DNA from: Lactiplantibacillus paraplantarum
GTDB lineage: Bacteria > Bacillota > Bacilli > Lactobacillales > Lactobacillaceae
Direction: 5' to 3'
DNA: 64,000 bases
Assembly (NCBI RefSeq): GCF_003641145.1
Contig: NZ_CP032744.1
Coordinates: 3,038,001 to 3,102,000 of the forward strand
Part shown: one piece after another, positions 1-7,660 of the stretch
Numbering within the stretch: position 1 is the stretch's first letter
How the letters are laid out: each line of letters starts with the position of its first letter
The notes under the pieces: model-generated
What the model was told of the DNA's origin: nothing
The model's database searches: none
The model's input: only the letters and a program-made list of their open reading frames with translations
Program-made: the position numbers and the translations under genes

Positions 1-60
1 TTCAGAAGACTAACTAGCAATAATAATTGCTCTATCAATTCAATAACGGTACATGGTAAC

Positions 61-84
61 AAAAACAGCGCTACGGTGATGATT
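61..84. terminator. Left arm of a terminator split by an IS element
   Basis: This 24-base stretch is the exact reverse complement of 1801-1824. Both copies carry the core CAGCGCTACGGTGATGATT. Each arm ends in an A/T run on its outer side, so together they would form a bidirectional rho-independent terminator if the roughly 1.7 kb between them were absent. The convergent position after the ubiB-like gene fits a terminator. The split by the insertion sequence is inferred. Confidence 0.8.
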
Positions 85-103
85 TGGATATACGGATATA
101 CTA

Positions 104-152
104 CCCCTTAGGTACACAGATTAAATAATAAAAAATCTGTGTACCTAAGGGG
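104..152. repeat. Perfect hairpin at the IS left end
   Basis: Bases 104-122 and 134-152 are perfect 19-base inverted copies separated by 11 bases. The inner part (TACACAGATT) belongs to the left terminal inverted repeat. The second arm repeats the CTGTGTAC motif that is also found at the right end. In RNA it would form a strong hairpin just before the orfA start, which could limit read-through translation from outside promoters. That role is an inference. Confidence 0.7.
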
Positions 153-159
153 TTTTTGT

Positions 160-837
160 ATGCGTTCAAATAGAAAGTATTCATTTGATGAAAAGATTAA
201 CATTCTTAATCTGATTGATAATAACCATACGGTGCAATCAATTGCCAGGGATCTACAAATAAATAAAAACGTTATTCATCAATGGAAAAGATTGTACGAT
301 CTCAATGGAAGTGAAGGCTTAAGGCATCAAAGAAAAAATCGCAGCTATTCTCAAGCATTCAAAGAAAGGATTGTACAGGAACATATCAAAGAAAAGCTGT
401 CTTTTCCAAAATTAGCCACCAAGTATGGTTTGAGTAGCGCCGGGATGGTGTCTAATTGGTTTAGAGATTATACTATTGGAAAGAAAACTTATTCCAATAG
501 AAATCCGAGGAACCGAAAGATGAAAGACGGACGCAAGACAACCCAAATTGAACGCATTGAAATAGCTCAATGGACTATCGCCAACGACTATGCTTACCAC
601 GAGGCCGCTAGCCATTTTGAGGTCTCGTATCAACAAGTTTATACCTGGGTCAAGAAGCTAAATAACGGCGGTGTGGACGCTTTAGCCGACCGCCGTGGGA
701 AAAGTAAAGCTACGCCACTTACCGAGTTAGATATCGCTAAACTGAAAATAAAAGAATTAGAAGCTAGAACTAAACATTTGGAAATGGAAAAGGACCTGTC
801 AAAAAAATTGAAAGAGATTCAAAGGAGAGTGAAGTAA
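160..837 (+). CDS. IS3-family transposase OrfA (double helix-turn-helix)
   Basis: OrfA is the DNA-binding subunit of the IS150-type transposase and recognises the terminal inverted repeats. The 225-residue protein has two helix-turn-helix units, about residues 10-60 (IARDLQINKNVIHQW) and 130-175 (ASHFEVSYQQVYTW). A lysine- and glutamate-rich coiled-coil tail (KELEARTKHLEMEKDL) is typical of OrfA multimerisation. I prefer the ATG at 160 (MRSNRKYSF) over the upstream in-frame codon because family members begin there and GGGG lies just upstream. A run of seven A at 801-807, in the phase A-AAA-AAA, lets ribosomes slip by -1 into orfB to make the full transposase. Confidence 0.9.
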   Translation: MRSNRKYSFDEKINILNLIDNNHTVQSIARDLQINKNVIHQWKRLYDLNGSEGLRHQRKNRSYSQAFKERIVQEHIKEKLSFPKLATKYGLSSAGMVSNWFRDYTIGKKTYSNRNPRNRKMKDGRKTTQIERIEIAQWTIANDYAYHEAASHFEVSYQQVYTWVKKLNNGGVDALADRRGKSKATPLTELDIAKLKIKELEARTKHLEMEKDLSKKLKEIQRRVK

Positions 838-1745
838 GTGGTTGGTCATCAATCGACCGGATCTCAAAATATCAGGCAATTCAAGAACTAGCCGGTAAAT
901 ATCCCATAAGTTGGTTGTGTCAAGAAGTCGGGATCAAGCGGAGGTCATATTATAAATGGTTGAACCGGACATTAACCGCTAATGAACGACTAAATGATGA
1001 GCTAGTTAAATTCATGCTTAAATTAGAAATTAGCCATAATTATATATTTGGTGTTGAAACCTTAGTTATGCACATCAACGAAGAGACTGAGTACCATGTG
1101 AATGCCAAACGTATCAGAAGATTAATGCAAGTTAACCATATCAAATCATCGATTCGCATTAGTAAACATGATCGTAAAGCGGAATATAAAGAAATGATGT
1201 CAGCCAATATCATCAAGCATGATTTTAATCAGGAAGAATCTAATAAGGTTTGGACAACCGACTGTACTGAATTAAAATACGGTAATCAAAGTCTCAACAA
1301 ACTACGACTTAGTGCCATCAAGGATTTACACGATCACAGTATCGTTGCCTGGGCGATCGATGATACCGAAACGACAACACTGGTGACAGCAACTGTTAAT
1401 AAAGCAATGAAAAGTAATGACCTGGCCGCCAACGAATTAATTTTACACACTGACCAAGGTTCGGCCTATACATCATTAGAATTCAATCGGGCCCTTAATA
1501 GCTATGGCATTTGCCATAGCATGTCAAGACCGGGGACACCTGGAGACAACGCGCCTATGGAGAGTTTCTGGAGTCATTTAAAAGATGAGGACTTAAGTTT
1601 TAAAACCGCATTGACCAAAGAAGAATTACTTCAAAACATTACCAAAGCAATTGACTGGTACAACAACGGTCGACGTCAAAAGTCATTAAAAGGCATGACC
1701 CCGACAGAATGTCGAAATCATGCCCTCCGATTTAAAGCATCATAA
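807..1745 (+). CDS. IS3-family transposase OrfB (DDE integrase domain), made by -1 frameshift
   Basis: This is the catalytic half of the IS150-type transposase. The frame is open from within orfA, and I begin it at the slip site because there is no good independent start. A TTG at 915 is the first conventional start codon. An HTH_21-like region (HNYIFGVETLVMHINEET) comes first, followed by the rve integrase core with the DDE residues in WTTDCTEL, LHTDQGSAYTS and DNAPMESFWSHLKDE. The C-terminal YNNGRRQKSLKGMTPTECR is typical of IS3. No frameshift or stop interrupts the core, so it appears functional. Expression is expected as an OrfAB fusion, with the ratio set by the slip efficiency. Confidence 0.88.
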   Translation: MERDSKESEVSGWSSIDRISKYQAIQELAGKYPISWLCQEVGIKRRSYYKWLNRTLTANERLNDELVKFMLKLEISHNYIFGVETLVMHINEETEYHVNAKRIRRLMQVNHIKSSIRISKHDRKAEYKEMMSANIIKHDFNQEESNKVWTTDCTELKYGNQSLNKLRLSAIKDLHDHSIVAWAIDDTETTTLVTATVNKAMKSNDLAANELILHTDQGSAYTSLEFNRALNSYGICHSMSRPGTPGDNAPMESFWSHLKDEDLSFKTALTKEELLQNITKAIDWYNNGRRQKSLKGMTPTECRNHALRFKAS

Positions 1746-1800
1746 TTTATATTATTTAAACTGTGTACTTGACAGGGTGTAGTGCCATTTTATGGCTTGG

Positions 1801-1824
1801 AATCATCACCGTAGCGCTGTTTTT
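1801..1824. terminator. Right arm of the IS-split terminator
   Basis: This is the exact reverse complement of 61-84, followed by a T run. It would terminate plus-strand transcription if paired with the left arm, but the insertion sequence now separates the arms. A minor hairpin (GCCATTTTATGGC) lies just inside the arm. Bases 1825-1929 hold nothing else I recognise. Confidence 0.75.
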
Positions 1825-1929
1825 TGTGTGTATTTAGCCGTATAGAAGCCCTGCTGCTTGTTAAAATTTTCGCAACGCATAAGCTTATAAGCAGGTCCAA
1901 GTTCGCCAAACTAAGCCGTTAACTAACGG

Positions 1930-3666
1930 TCATTTTCGCCGCCAATGCGTGTACCAAGAATGGAGCGTTCCAATCAACAGTCCAATAATGACGACGACCG
2001 CTGAAACGTAGCCAAAGATACCAATATTCGTAATCCAACTGTTATCAGGATGGCTCTGAACTAGTAGTGACGATCCGACAATCAAAGCTGCCAAAATAAC
2101 GGACAGCACGACCTTATTGACCATCGAATCAATGCGGTCAATAAACATCTTCCGGTGCGCAAAGACAAGGTTGACCCGCGTCTGACCATTTTCAAACGTG
2201 TCCAGGGCCGACAACAAGCGTGATGGAATCTTCGGTGCATCACGCAAACTTTGAAGACTGGCCAACATTCCATCTTCCAGTTCGTTGCGCCAATTAAAAT
2301 TCTCGCGAATATACTTACGAGCAAACGGTCGCGCCACATCCATCATTGATAGCGTTGGATCAAGCGTCTCCACAATTCCTTCAATCGTTCCAAAGGCTTT
2401 ACCCAACATGGTAACCGCCGGATTCATTTGAATATTATTACTCCGACAGACCTTGACCATTTCAAACAATAAGCCTTGAAAATCAATGTCACCAAGCCCC
2501 GAATTATAATACTGACTTAAGAATGGCGCTAGCTCACTAAAAAACGCTTCTTCATCAACCATTCCGGTCCGATTAGAAATCGCTAAGATAGCTTTACCAA
2601 CTTGGTGTGTATCTTCAGTTGTCACTGCCACCACTACATTGGCAATACCTGACATCAAAGCTGGGCTAATTTCACCCATCATGCCAAAATCTAAATACAC
2701 TAAGCGATATGGTGGTAACTGTCGCTTACCAATCTTCCCGCCATGCTTAGGAACTGTATCACGATACCCAATATCATCTGGCTGCAACTCCCGCAACAGG
2801 ATATTACCTGGATGGGGGTCGGCATGGAAAAAGCCGTCTTCAAAAACTTGTTTCAAAAAGTTCTGCACTAAGACGTGGGCTAAATAGCGACGTTCTTCAT
2901 CATACTGATGATCCCCCGCTTCATCGGCCGCAAGCATTTGCGCCATAAAATGTTGAATCGTCGTTCCCGGCATATACTGGTTAACGAGTACTTTTTGTGT
3001 ACTATACTTCGCATAAACCCGAGGGACCCGGATAATATCATCCGCATTATTTAATCGATAAAATCGCGAACCATTCTTCACTTCAATGCTGGTATCCAAT
3101 TCATTGAATAGCGATCGCTTAATTTCACCAACCATCTCTTGCAAATCAACAACCGATGATTCAGGGATATAACGTAACAGTGGTAGCGCTCGCTCAAATA
3201 ACGAAATATCTAACGCCACCTCAGCATCAATTCCTGGGTGCTGGACCTTCACGACGACTTTTTGCCCATTTAACAACGTGGCATGGTGCGTCTGGCCCAT
3301 CGACGCTGATGCAAATGGTTGTTCGTCAAATTGAGCGAACATCTCGTTGATTGGTTTACCCGTCTGCCGTTCAATGGTTTGCTTAACCACGCTAAAGTCG
3401 TCAGCCCGGACATTATTCTGTAATTTTTTAAACTCGTTAGCAAATTCTGGCTTAACGATATCCGTCCGTGAAGAGAGAATCTGACCAATCTTAATAAACG
3501 TTGGTCCCAGTTCTTCAAACGCCGCACGCACCTGGTCCGGATTTTTCTGACGCGCCAAGTTACTCAAAACGTTATAGCGCCGCAAGACACTGACAATCGT
3601 CCGAAAACGGGTATGGCGATTCTGATTCACTTGCCATTGGGGCTTTTCCTCATTGTTGTTGGTCAT
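1930..3666 (-). CDS. ABC1/UbiB (AarF)-family atypical kinase-like membrane protein
   Basis: This UbiB/COQ8-type protein-kinase-like protein has 578 residues. The family signature KxGQ is seen as FIKIGQILSSRTD near residue 59. Further on are the catalytic-loop motif FFHADPHPGN and the metal-binding YLDFGMMGE. Two C-terminal membrane helices (VILAALIVGSSLLV and VSAVVVIIGLLIGTL) place it in the cytoplasmic membrane. In other bacteria UbiB supports quinone biosynthesis or lipid handling. The role in lactobacilli, where quinone synthesis is incomplete, is unclear. I chose the ATG at 3666 because AGGAGG lies at the right spacing upstream, whereas a longer frame starting at 3711 has no such site. 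It is monocistronic. Confidence 0.88.
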   Translation of the reverse strand: MTNNNEEKPQWQVNQNRHTRFRTIVSVLRRYNVLSNLARQKNPDQVRAAFEELGPTFIKIGQILSSRTDIVKPEFANEFKKLQNNVRADDFSVVKQTIERQTGKPINEMFAQFDEQPFASASMGQTHHATLLNGQKVVVKVQHPGIDAEVALDISLFERALPLLRYIPESSVVDLQEMVGEIKRSLFNELDTSIEVKNGSRFYRLNNADDIIRVPRVYAKYSTQKVLVNQYMPGTTIQHFMAQMLAADEAGDHQYDEERRYLAHVLVQNFLKQVFEDGFFHADPHPGNILLRELQPDDIGYRDTVPKHGGKIGKRQLPPYRLVYLDFGMMGEISPALMSGIANVVVAVTTEDTHQVGKAILAISNRTGMVDEEAFFSELAPFLSQYYNSGLGDIDFQGLLFEMVKVCRSNNIQMNPAVTMLGKAFGTIEGIVETLDPTLSMMDVARPFARKYIRENFNWRNELEDGMLASLQSLRDAPKIPSRLLSALDTFENGQTRVNLVFAHRKMFIDRIDSMVNKVVLSVILAALIVGSSLLVQSHPDNSWITNIGIFGYVSAVVVIIGLLIGTLHSWYTHWRRK

Positions 3667-3759
3667 CAGCGAACCCTCCTCACAAATTTTCTTAATACAG
3701 CTATTATCCATCTTTATTTACTAATCCGCACTAGCTAACTAACTTTTTTTGAAAAAAGA

Positions 3760-3788
3760 TTGACAAATTCTCATCACGGTTGTAAATT
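3760..3788 (+). promoter_or_regulatory. sigma-A promoter of the brnQ T-box transcript
   Basis: A consensus -35 TTGACA (3760-3765) and a -10 TAAATT (3783-3788) are spaced by 17 bases. They lie immediately before the T-box leader. Confidence 0.75.
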
Positions 3789-3794
3789 AGAATC

Positions 3795-4101
3795 ACATTA
3801 AAAATCGATTAACAAACACATCGATGAACAAAGTAAATCTTCTGGGAATGCTTAGAGAGTGTCAGTTTGGTGCAATGACATCATGACCAGATCGTTGAAA
3901 ATCAGTTCTGAGTGGCAGTGACGATCTTGACGTTAGTTGCTGTTGGTTGCTCCCATTATTGAGCCGAAGTATCACAAGTGGCCGGCCACTTGCCGTACTT
4001 TTTGAGGTGATTCGTCGTAAGACGGTCACAAAGCTAAGGTGGTAACACGTGTTCAAACGTCCTGGTTTCTGAGTCTAACTCAGATATCAGGACGTTTTTT
4101 G
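3795..4101 (+). promoter_or_regulatory. T-box riboswitch leader, probably isoleucine-responsive
   Basis: The leader has the T-box hallmarks: an AGAGAG motif in stem I, the antiterminator T-box AAGGTGGTAACACG (4036-4049), and a terminator whose stem begins with AAACGTCCTG and ends with CAGGACGTTTTTT. Uncharged tRNA binding would favour the antiterminator and raise brnQ expression. The likely specifier codon is ATC (3901-3903, in GAAAATCAGTTCTGAG), which would make this an Ile-tRNA sensor. That assignment rests on my reading of stem I and was not folded. Ile control fits the downstream branched-chain amino acid carrier. Confidence 0.88.
4054..4101 (+). terminator. Terminator of the brnQ T-box
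   Basis: A stem of AAACGTCCTG with TCAGGACGTTT, interrupted by an inner small stem (TGAGTCTAACTCA), is followed by a T run. It overlaps the T-box antiterminator sequence, as expected for this switch. Confidence 0.85.
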
Positions 4102-4160
4102 TTAATCGGAACTTTTATTTAATTACTATTGGATCCATCATAATGAGGAGTGTTGATGAT

Positions 4161-5552
4161 ATGTTAAATCGAGTTCAAAAGCGAAACTTAACCAAGCGTG
4201 ATTATGTCACCTTAAGTTCCATGATCTTTGCCTTATTCTTCGGGGCCGGCAACCTTATCTTCCCACTACACTTAGGCCAGTTAGCGGGCGGCCATTGGGG
4301 CACTGCTGCGGTCGGTTTTCTAGTCACGGCGGTCTTATTGCCCTTACTATCTGTTCTAGCTGTCTGTGTCACTAAGTCCAAGGGAGTTTATGACATTGGG
4401 AAGCCATTAGGTGCAACTTTCGCCGTTGTCTTTATGGTTCTCATTCATTTTACGATTGGCCCCTTCTTTGGGACACCCCGGACGGCCACCGTATCATTCA
4501 CCGTTGGTCTGGCACCGTTTTTCCCAGCCAAGTATCAATCACTCGCATTACTGCTATTTTCCGCCGCATTTTTCGGACTCGCCTACTACTTGTCTGTTGA
4601 GCAGAGCAAAATTATGGCGCGGGTCGGCAAATTATTAAATCCATTATTTTTGCTATTATTAGTCGCCATCTTCGCCGTAGCTTTCAGCAGTCCGTTAGCT
4701 CATGCTGGTAGCACCAGTGCAACTGCTGCCTATCAGACCGCGGGCTTTACCAATGGTTTCTTACAAGGCTACAACACGATGGACGCTTTAGCTGGGTTGG
4801 CGTTAGGTGTCACTATCGTTACTGCCGTTAACTTCATGGGCCAAACTGATCCCAACAAGGCCGCTTGGGTGACCGCCCGCGCTGGTTTCTTTTCAATGTC
4901 CTTCGAAGGTTTGATTTACGTGCTCTTAATCTTGTTAGGCGCGCAATCGTTAGGTCAATTCAAATTATCCGATAACGGCGGGGTCGCCTTTGATCAAATC
5001 GTTAATCACTACATGGGTAGTGTCGGACAAGCCATTTTAGCCGTGTTGATCATTACCACTTGTTTGACCACTGCGATTGGCCTAGTTGCTGCTTTTGCCC
5101 AGGACTTTCACAAACACTTCGGCTTCTTGAGTTACAAGGCTTGGTTAAGAATCACATGCTTGGCCTCATTTTTAACCGCTAATGTGGGCTTAAACCAAAT
5201 CATCGCTTGGTCGACCCCTGTCCTGATGTTCCTTTACCCGTTAGCTATGGCGCTAATCTTCTTATCGATCCTTTCGCCACTCTTCCACAAGTCAAGTATC
5301 GTCTACGTTTGGGTCGTTGTCTTCACCGTCGTCCCCGCCGTCTTCGACATGGTTGCTGCTTTCCCCGCCGTTGTTAGCCAAAGTACTTTCGGTCAGGCAA
5401 TGGCACATGTCCAAAGCTTCTTACCACTTGCCAGCAGCGGGATGGATTGGTTAGTCCCTGCGCTAGTTGGTGCCGTCTTTGGCACAGCCCACTACTTGTT
5501 GTTACAGCGGGCAAAGACCAGTACTGGCGTGGAAGTACCGATGAAACGCTAA
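4161..5552 (+). CDS. brnQ: Branched-chain amino acid carrier, LIVCS family
   Basis: This is a sodium- or proton-coupled importer of leucine, isoleucine and valine. It has 463 residues with about 12 hydrophobic segments. The N-terminal family signature LSSMIFALFFGAGNLIFPLHLG is diagnostic for BrnQ/LIVCS. I prefer the ATG at 4161 to the in-frame ATG at 4143 because the GAGGAG sequence at 4145-4150 then sits at a normal distance. Expression should be controlled by the T-box leader upstream. A bidirectional terminator follows. Confidence 0.93.
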   Translation: MLNRVQKRNLTKRDYVTLSSMIFALFFGAGNLIFPLHLGQLAGGHWGTAAVGFLVTAVLLPLLSVLAVCVTKSKGVYDIGKPLGATFAVVFMVLIHFTIGPFFGTPRTATVSFTVGLAPFFPAKYQSLALLLFSAAFFGLAYYLSVEQSKIMARVGKLLNPLFLLLLVAIFAVAFSSPLAHAGSTSATAAYQTAGFTNGFLQGYNTMDALAGLALGVTIVTAVNFMGQTDPNKAAWVTARAGFFSMSFEGLIYVLLILLGAQSLGQFKLSDNGGVAFDQIVNHYMGSVGQAILAVLIITTCLTTAIGLVAAFAQDFHKHFGFLSYKAWLRITCLASFLTANVGLNQIIAWSTPVLMFLYPLAMALIFLSILSPLFHKSSIVYVWVVVFTVVPAVFDMVAAFPAVVSQSTFGQAMAHVQSFLPLASSGMDWLVPALVGAVFGTAHYLLLQRAKTSTGVEVPMKR

Positions 5553-5588
5553 CCGGTATCGTACTTTTTAAACAATTTAATGAATGCT

Positions 5589-5628
5589 AAATAAGCACTG
5601 CCCACTATTTTGTGAGCAGTGCTTATTT
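5589..5628. terminator. Bidirectional terminator between brnQ and lacS
   Basis: A 13-bp stem, AAATAAGCACTGC with GCAGTGCTTATTT, is flanked by A/T runs on both sides and separates two convergent genes. Confidence 0.85.
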
Positions 5629-5695
5629 GGTACCTCACGTCTAACACGAGCAATTATCGCAATGAGTCGGCGTTGTCATGACCGACAACTCTAAT

Positions 5696-7642
5696 CTATT
5701 TGAACGTTACTTTCATTGCTGATTGACCATGCTGTACTTCTGTTGACCAATCTTCAGTGTGCGCTGTAACGCGACCAGGCTGAGTAAAGAAAGTAACAAC
5801 CACATCGTCATAACCACTCTGTTTGATCAGATCACGATCAAAGGTCATCAGTAAATCACCAGCGTGTACGACTTGCCCATCTTGATAATAGGTCGTAAAG
5901 CCAGCACCACGGAGGTTAACCGTCCCAATTCCCACGTGAATAATTGTTTCAAGACCGTCAGCTGACACGATTCCTAACGTATGTTTAGTTGAGAACGTAA
6001 ACCGAATCGTCCCATCGAATGGCGCATAAAGGCGACCATCACTTGGCCGGATGGCAAAACCAACTCCCGGTAGGCCTTGTGGTTGTGCAGCACTTTTGAC
6101 ATCCGCCAATGCGAGCGGTTGACCGCTTACTGGTGCTAGGATTTCAGTGGTCAGTGTGCCCGTTACAGGCGTTACTGCAACGTCTGCTGTTTCCCCTGTT
6201 GCCAATTTGGCCTGTAGCTCTTCAACAATTTCGGCATGTTTCTTTTCGGTAATGGTTACCTTGAAAGTAAAGACTAACAACGACAAGATTGCACATGCTA
6301 ACGGCAAGTAGAATGCTAAGAGTTCAAACGTATGAATATTACTTGCGGTCATATCGGCAGCCGTTGCACTACCAGTCATACCAGCGATTAACGCAATGGC
6401 ACCAACGATTCCGTTTGAAAAGGCGCCAGTAATCTTATCTAACATTGGCCGAACAGCTAATACAACCGCTTCATTACGATTACCATTCTTCAATTGGCCA
6501 TATTCAATAGCGTCCGTCATTGATAACACTGTAACCAACTGTGCAAAGTTAATATTGAAAAGGACTAAGCCGATAATTAACAAGGTCAAATTCGTCTGCG
6601 CTACAATAAAAATAATGTAGGCCAGAATCATTGAGCATTGACCGAGTGCAAAGAGCACCTTCCGTGGAATAAAACGATTCAAGATTGGGTATAATGGTGA
6701 AGTCACAAAGCCGATTACAGTTGCGACCGCCCCAGCAATCCAAAATTCACCAGGTTTACCAATCACGAATTTAAAAAGATAGAATAGAACCCCGTTGGTT
6801 GTCACGTATGCTAATGAATAGAACAAGTAACCCAGACTGACCCACATGATCTGATCATTTTTAATGATGCCCATAAAGACACCTTTAATCGTTGTCTTTT
6901 GCTTGGCTGCTTCTCGAATCGCATTATGTTTTTCATTAGTACCAAATGCCACAAACAATGCAGAAATAACCGCTACGATTCCAACAATGATTGAAAATGC
7001 TAGCCATCCTTGAGGTCCCTGCGTATGTTTACCAGTTGCGATAAAGGTAAAGTAGGTCGTAATTGGTACAACGACCATTGTCAGGCCGTTCCAGCCAATC
7101 GTCCCAGTAAAACTGCCAAGGGCTGTGAAAATCCCCCGGGCATGACTATCTTCACTAATCGCTGGCACCATGCCCCAATATGACACATCGGTCAACGAAT
7201 AGAAGATATCTAAAATAACAAATAAAATCACGAACACAATTGCAAATAAGATCCAGTTTACCTTTGCTAATCCAAAAATTCCTGAGAAAATAACGACTAA
7301 CAAGACCGAACTGATAATACTCCCAATGACTTGCCAAGGCTTAAACTTACCCCAACGTGTCTCCGTATTATCAACAATATTGCCTAAGATTGGATCGACA
7401 ACGACTTCCGCTAAGCGAATTACAACCACCAGTCCTGTGATTAAACCAATCAACCGGTTAGCGATAGCTGGTGCAACACCACTAAACATCCCGCTAGTGA
7501 CAAAGACGATAAAGTAAGTACTCAACGCACCATAGAATGCCGAGTGACCTAGGTTACCCAAACCAAAGGCAACGCCTTCATTAATTTGATGCCATGATAG
7601 CTTTCTCTTGGTTACTGGCTGTTGTTCAACATTTTGTGCCAT
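5696..7642 (-). CDS. lacS: Galactoside permease LacS, GPH family with C-terminal PTS EIIA-like domain
   Basis: This is a lactose/galactoside symporter or lactose-galactose exchanger of the glycoside-pentoside-hexuronide family. The 648-residue protein has a 12-helix transporter (about residues 15-470), a linker, and an EIIA-Glc-like regulatory domain (about 510-645). That domain's phosphorylatable histidine is near residue 569 in ETIIHVGIGTVNLRG. Phosphorylation of the EIIA domain by HPr adjusts transport in the Streptococcus thermophilus homologue. The ATG at 7642 follows GTGGGG at proper spacing. The frame could start at a GTG three codons upstream. It is 18 bases downstream of lacA, so lacA-lacS form an operon. 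Confidence 0.9.
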   Translation of the reverse strand: MAQNVEQQPVTKRKLSWHQINEGVAFGLGNLGHSAFYGALSTYFIVFVTSGMFSGVAPAIANRLIGLITGLVVVIRLAEVVVDPILGNIVDNTETRWGKFKPWQVIGSIISSVLLVVIFSGIFGLAKVNWILFAIVFVILFVILDIFYSLTDVSYWGMVPAISEDSHARGIFTALGSFTGTIGWNGLTMVVVPITTYFTFIATGKHTQGPQGWLAFSIIVGIVAVISALFVAFGTNEKHNAIREAAKQKTTIKGVFMGIIKNDQIMWVSLGYLFYSLAYVTTNGVLFYLFKFVIGKPGEFWIAGAVATVIGFVTSPLYPILNRFIPRKVLFALGQCSMILAYIIFIVAQTNLTLLIIGLVLFNINFAQLVTVLSMTDAIEYGQLKNGNRNEAVVLAVRPMLDKITGAFSNGIVGAIALIAGMTGSATAADMTASNIHTFELLAFYLPLACAILSLLVFTFKVTITEKKHAEIVEELQAKLATGETADVAVTPVTGTLTTEILAPVSGQPLALADVKSAAQPQGLPGVGFAIRPSDGRLYAPFDGTIRFTFSTKHTLGIVSADGLETIIHVGIGTVNLRGAGFTTYYQDGQVVHAGDLLMTFDRDLIKQSGYDDVVVTFFTQPGRVTAHTEDWSTEVQHGQSAMKVTFK

Positions 7643-7660
7643 TAATTTCACCCCACTTAA

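Larger units (their letters stand above)
96..1783 (+). mobile_element. IS3-family (IS150-type) insertion sequence
   Basis: The element carries two overlapping transposase frames, orfA (helix-turn-helix) and orfB (DDE integrase). The two ends share an imperfect inverted repeat. Reading inwards, the left end has GTACACAGATTAAATAATA (about 112-130) and the right end, on the reverse strand, has GTACACAGTTTAAATAATA. Outside this match the ends share ACTAC and C-rich bases with a small indel, so the exact termini are uncertain by about 10-15 bases. I did not find a convincing target duplication. Both transposase frames look intact, so the element may be active. Confidence 0.85.

Noticed and set aside
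104..152. IS left-end hairpin considered as a stand-alone terminator
   Set aside because: It has only a short T run and its arm matches the IS terminal repeat, so it belongs to the element.
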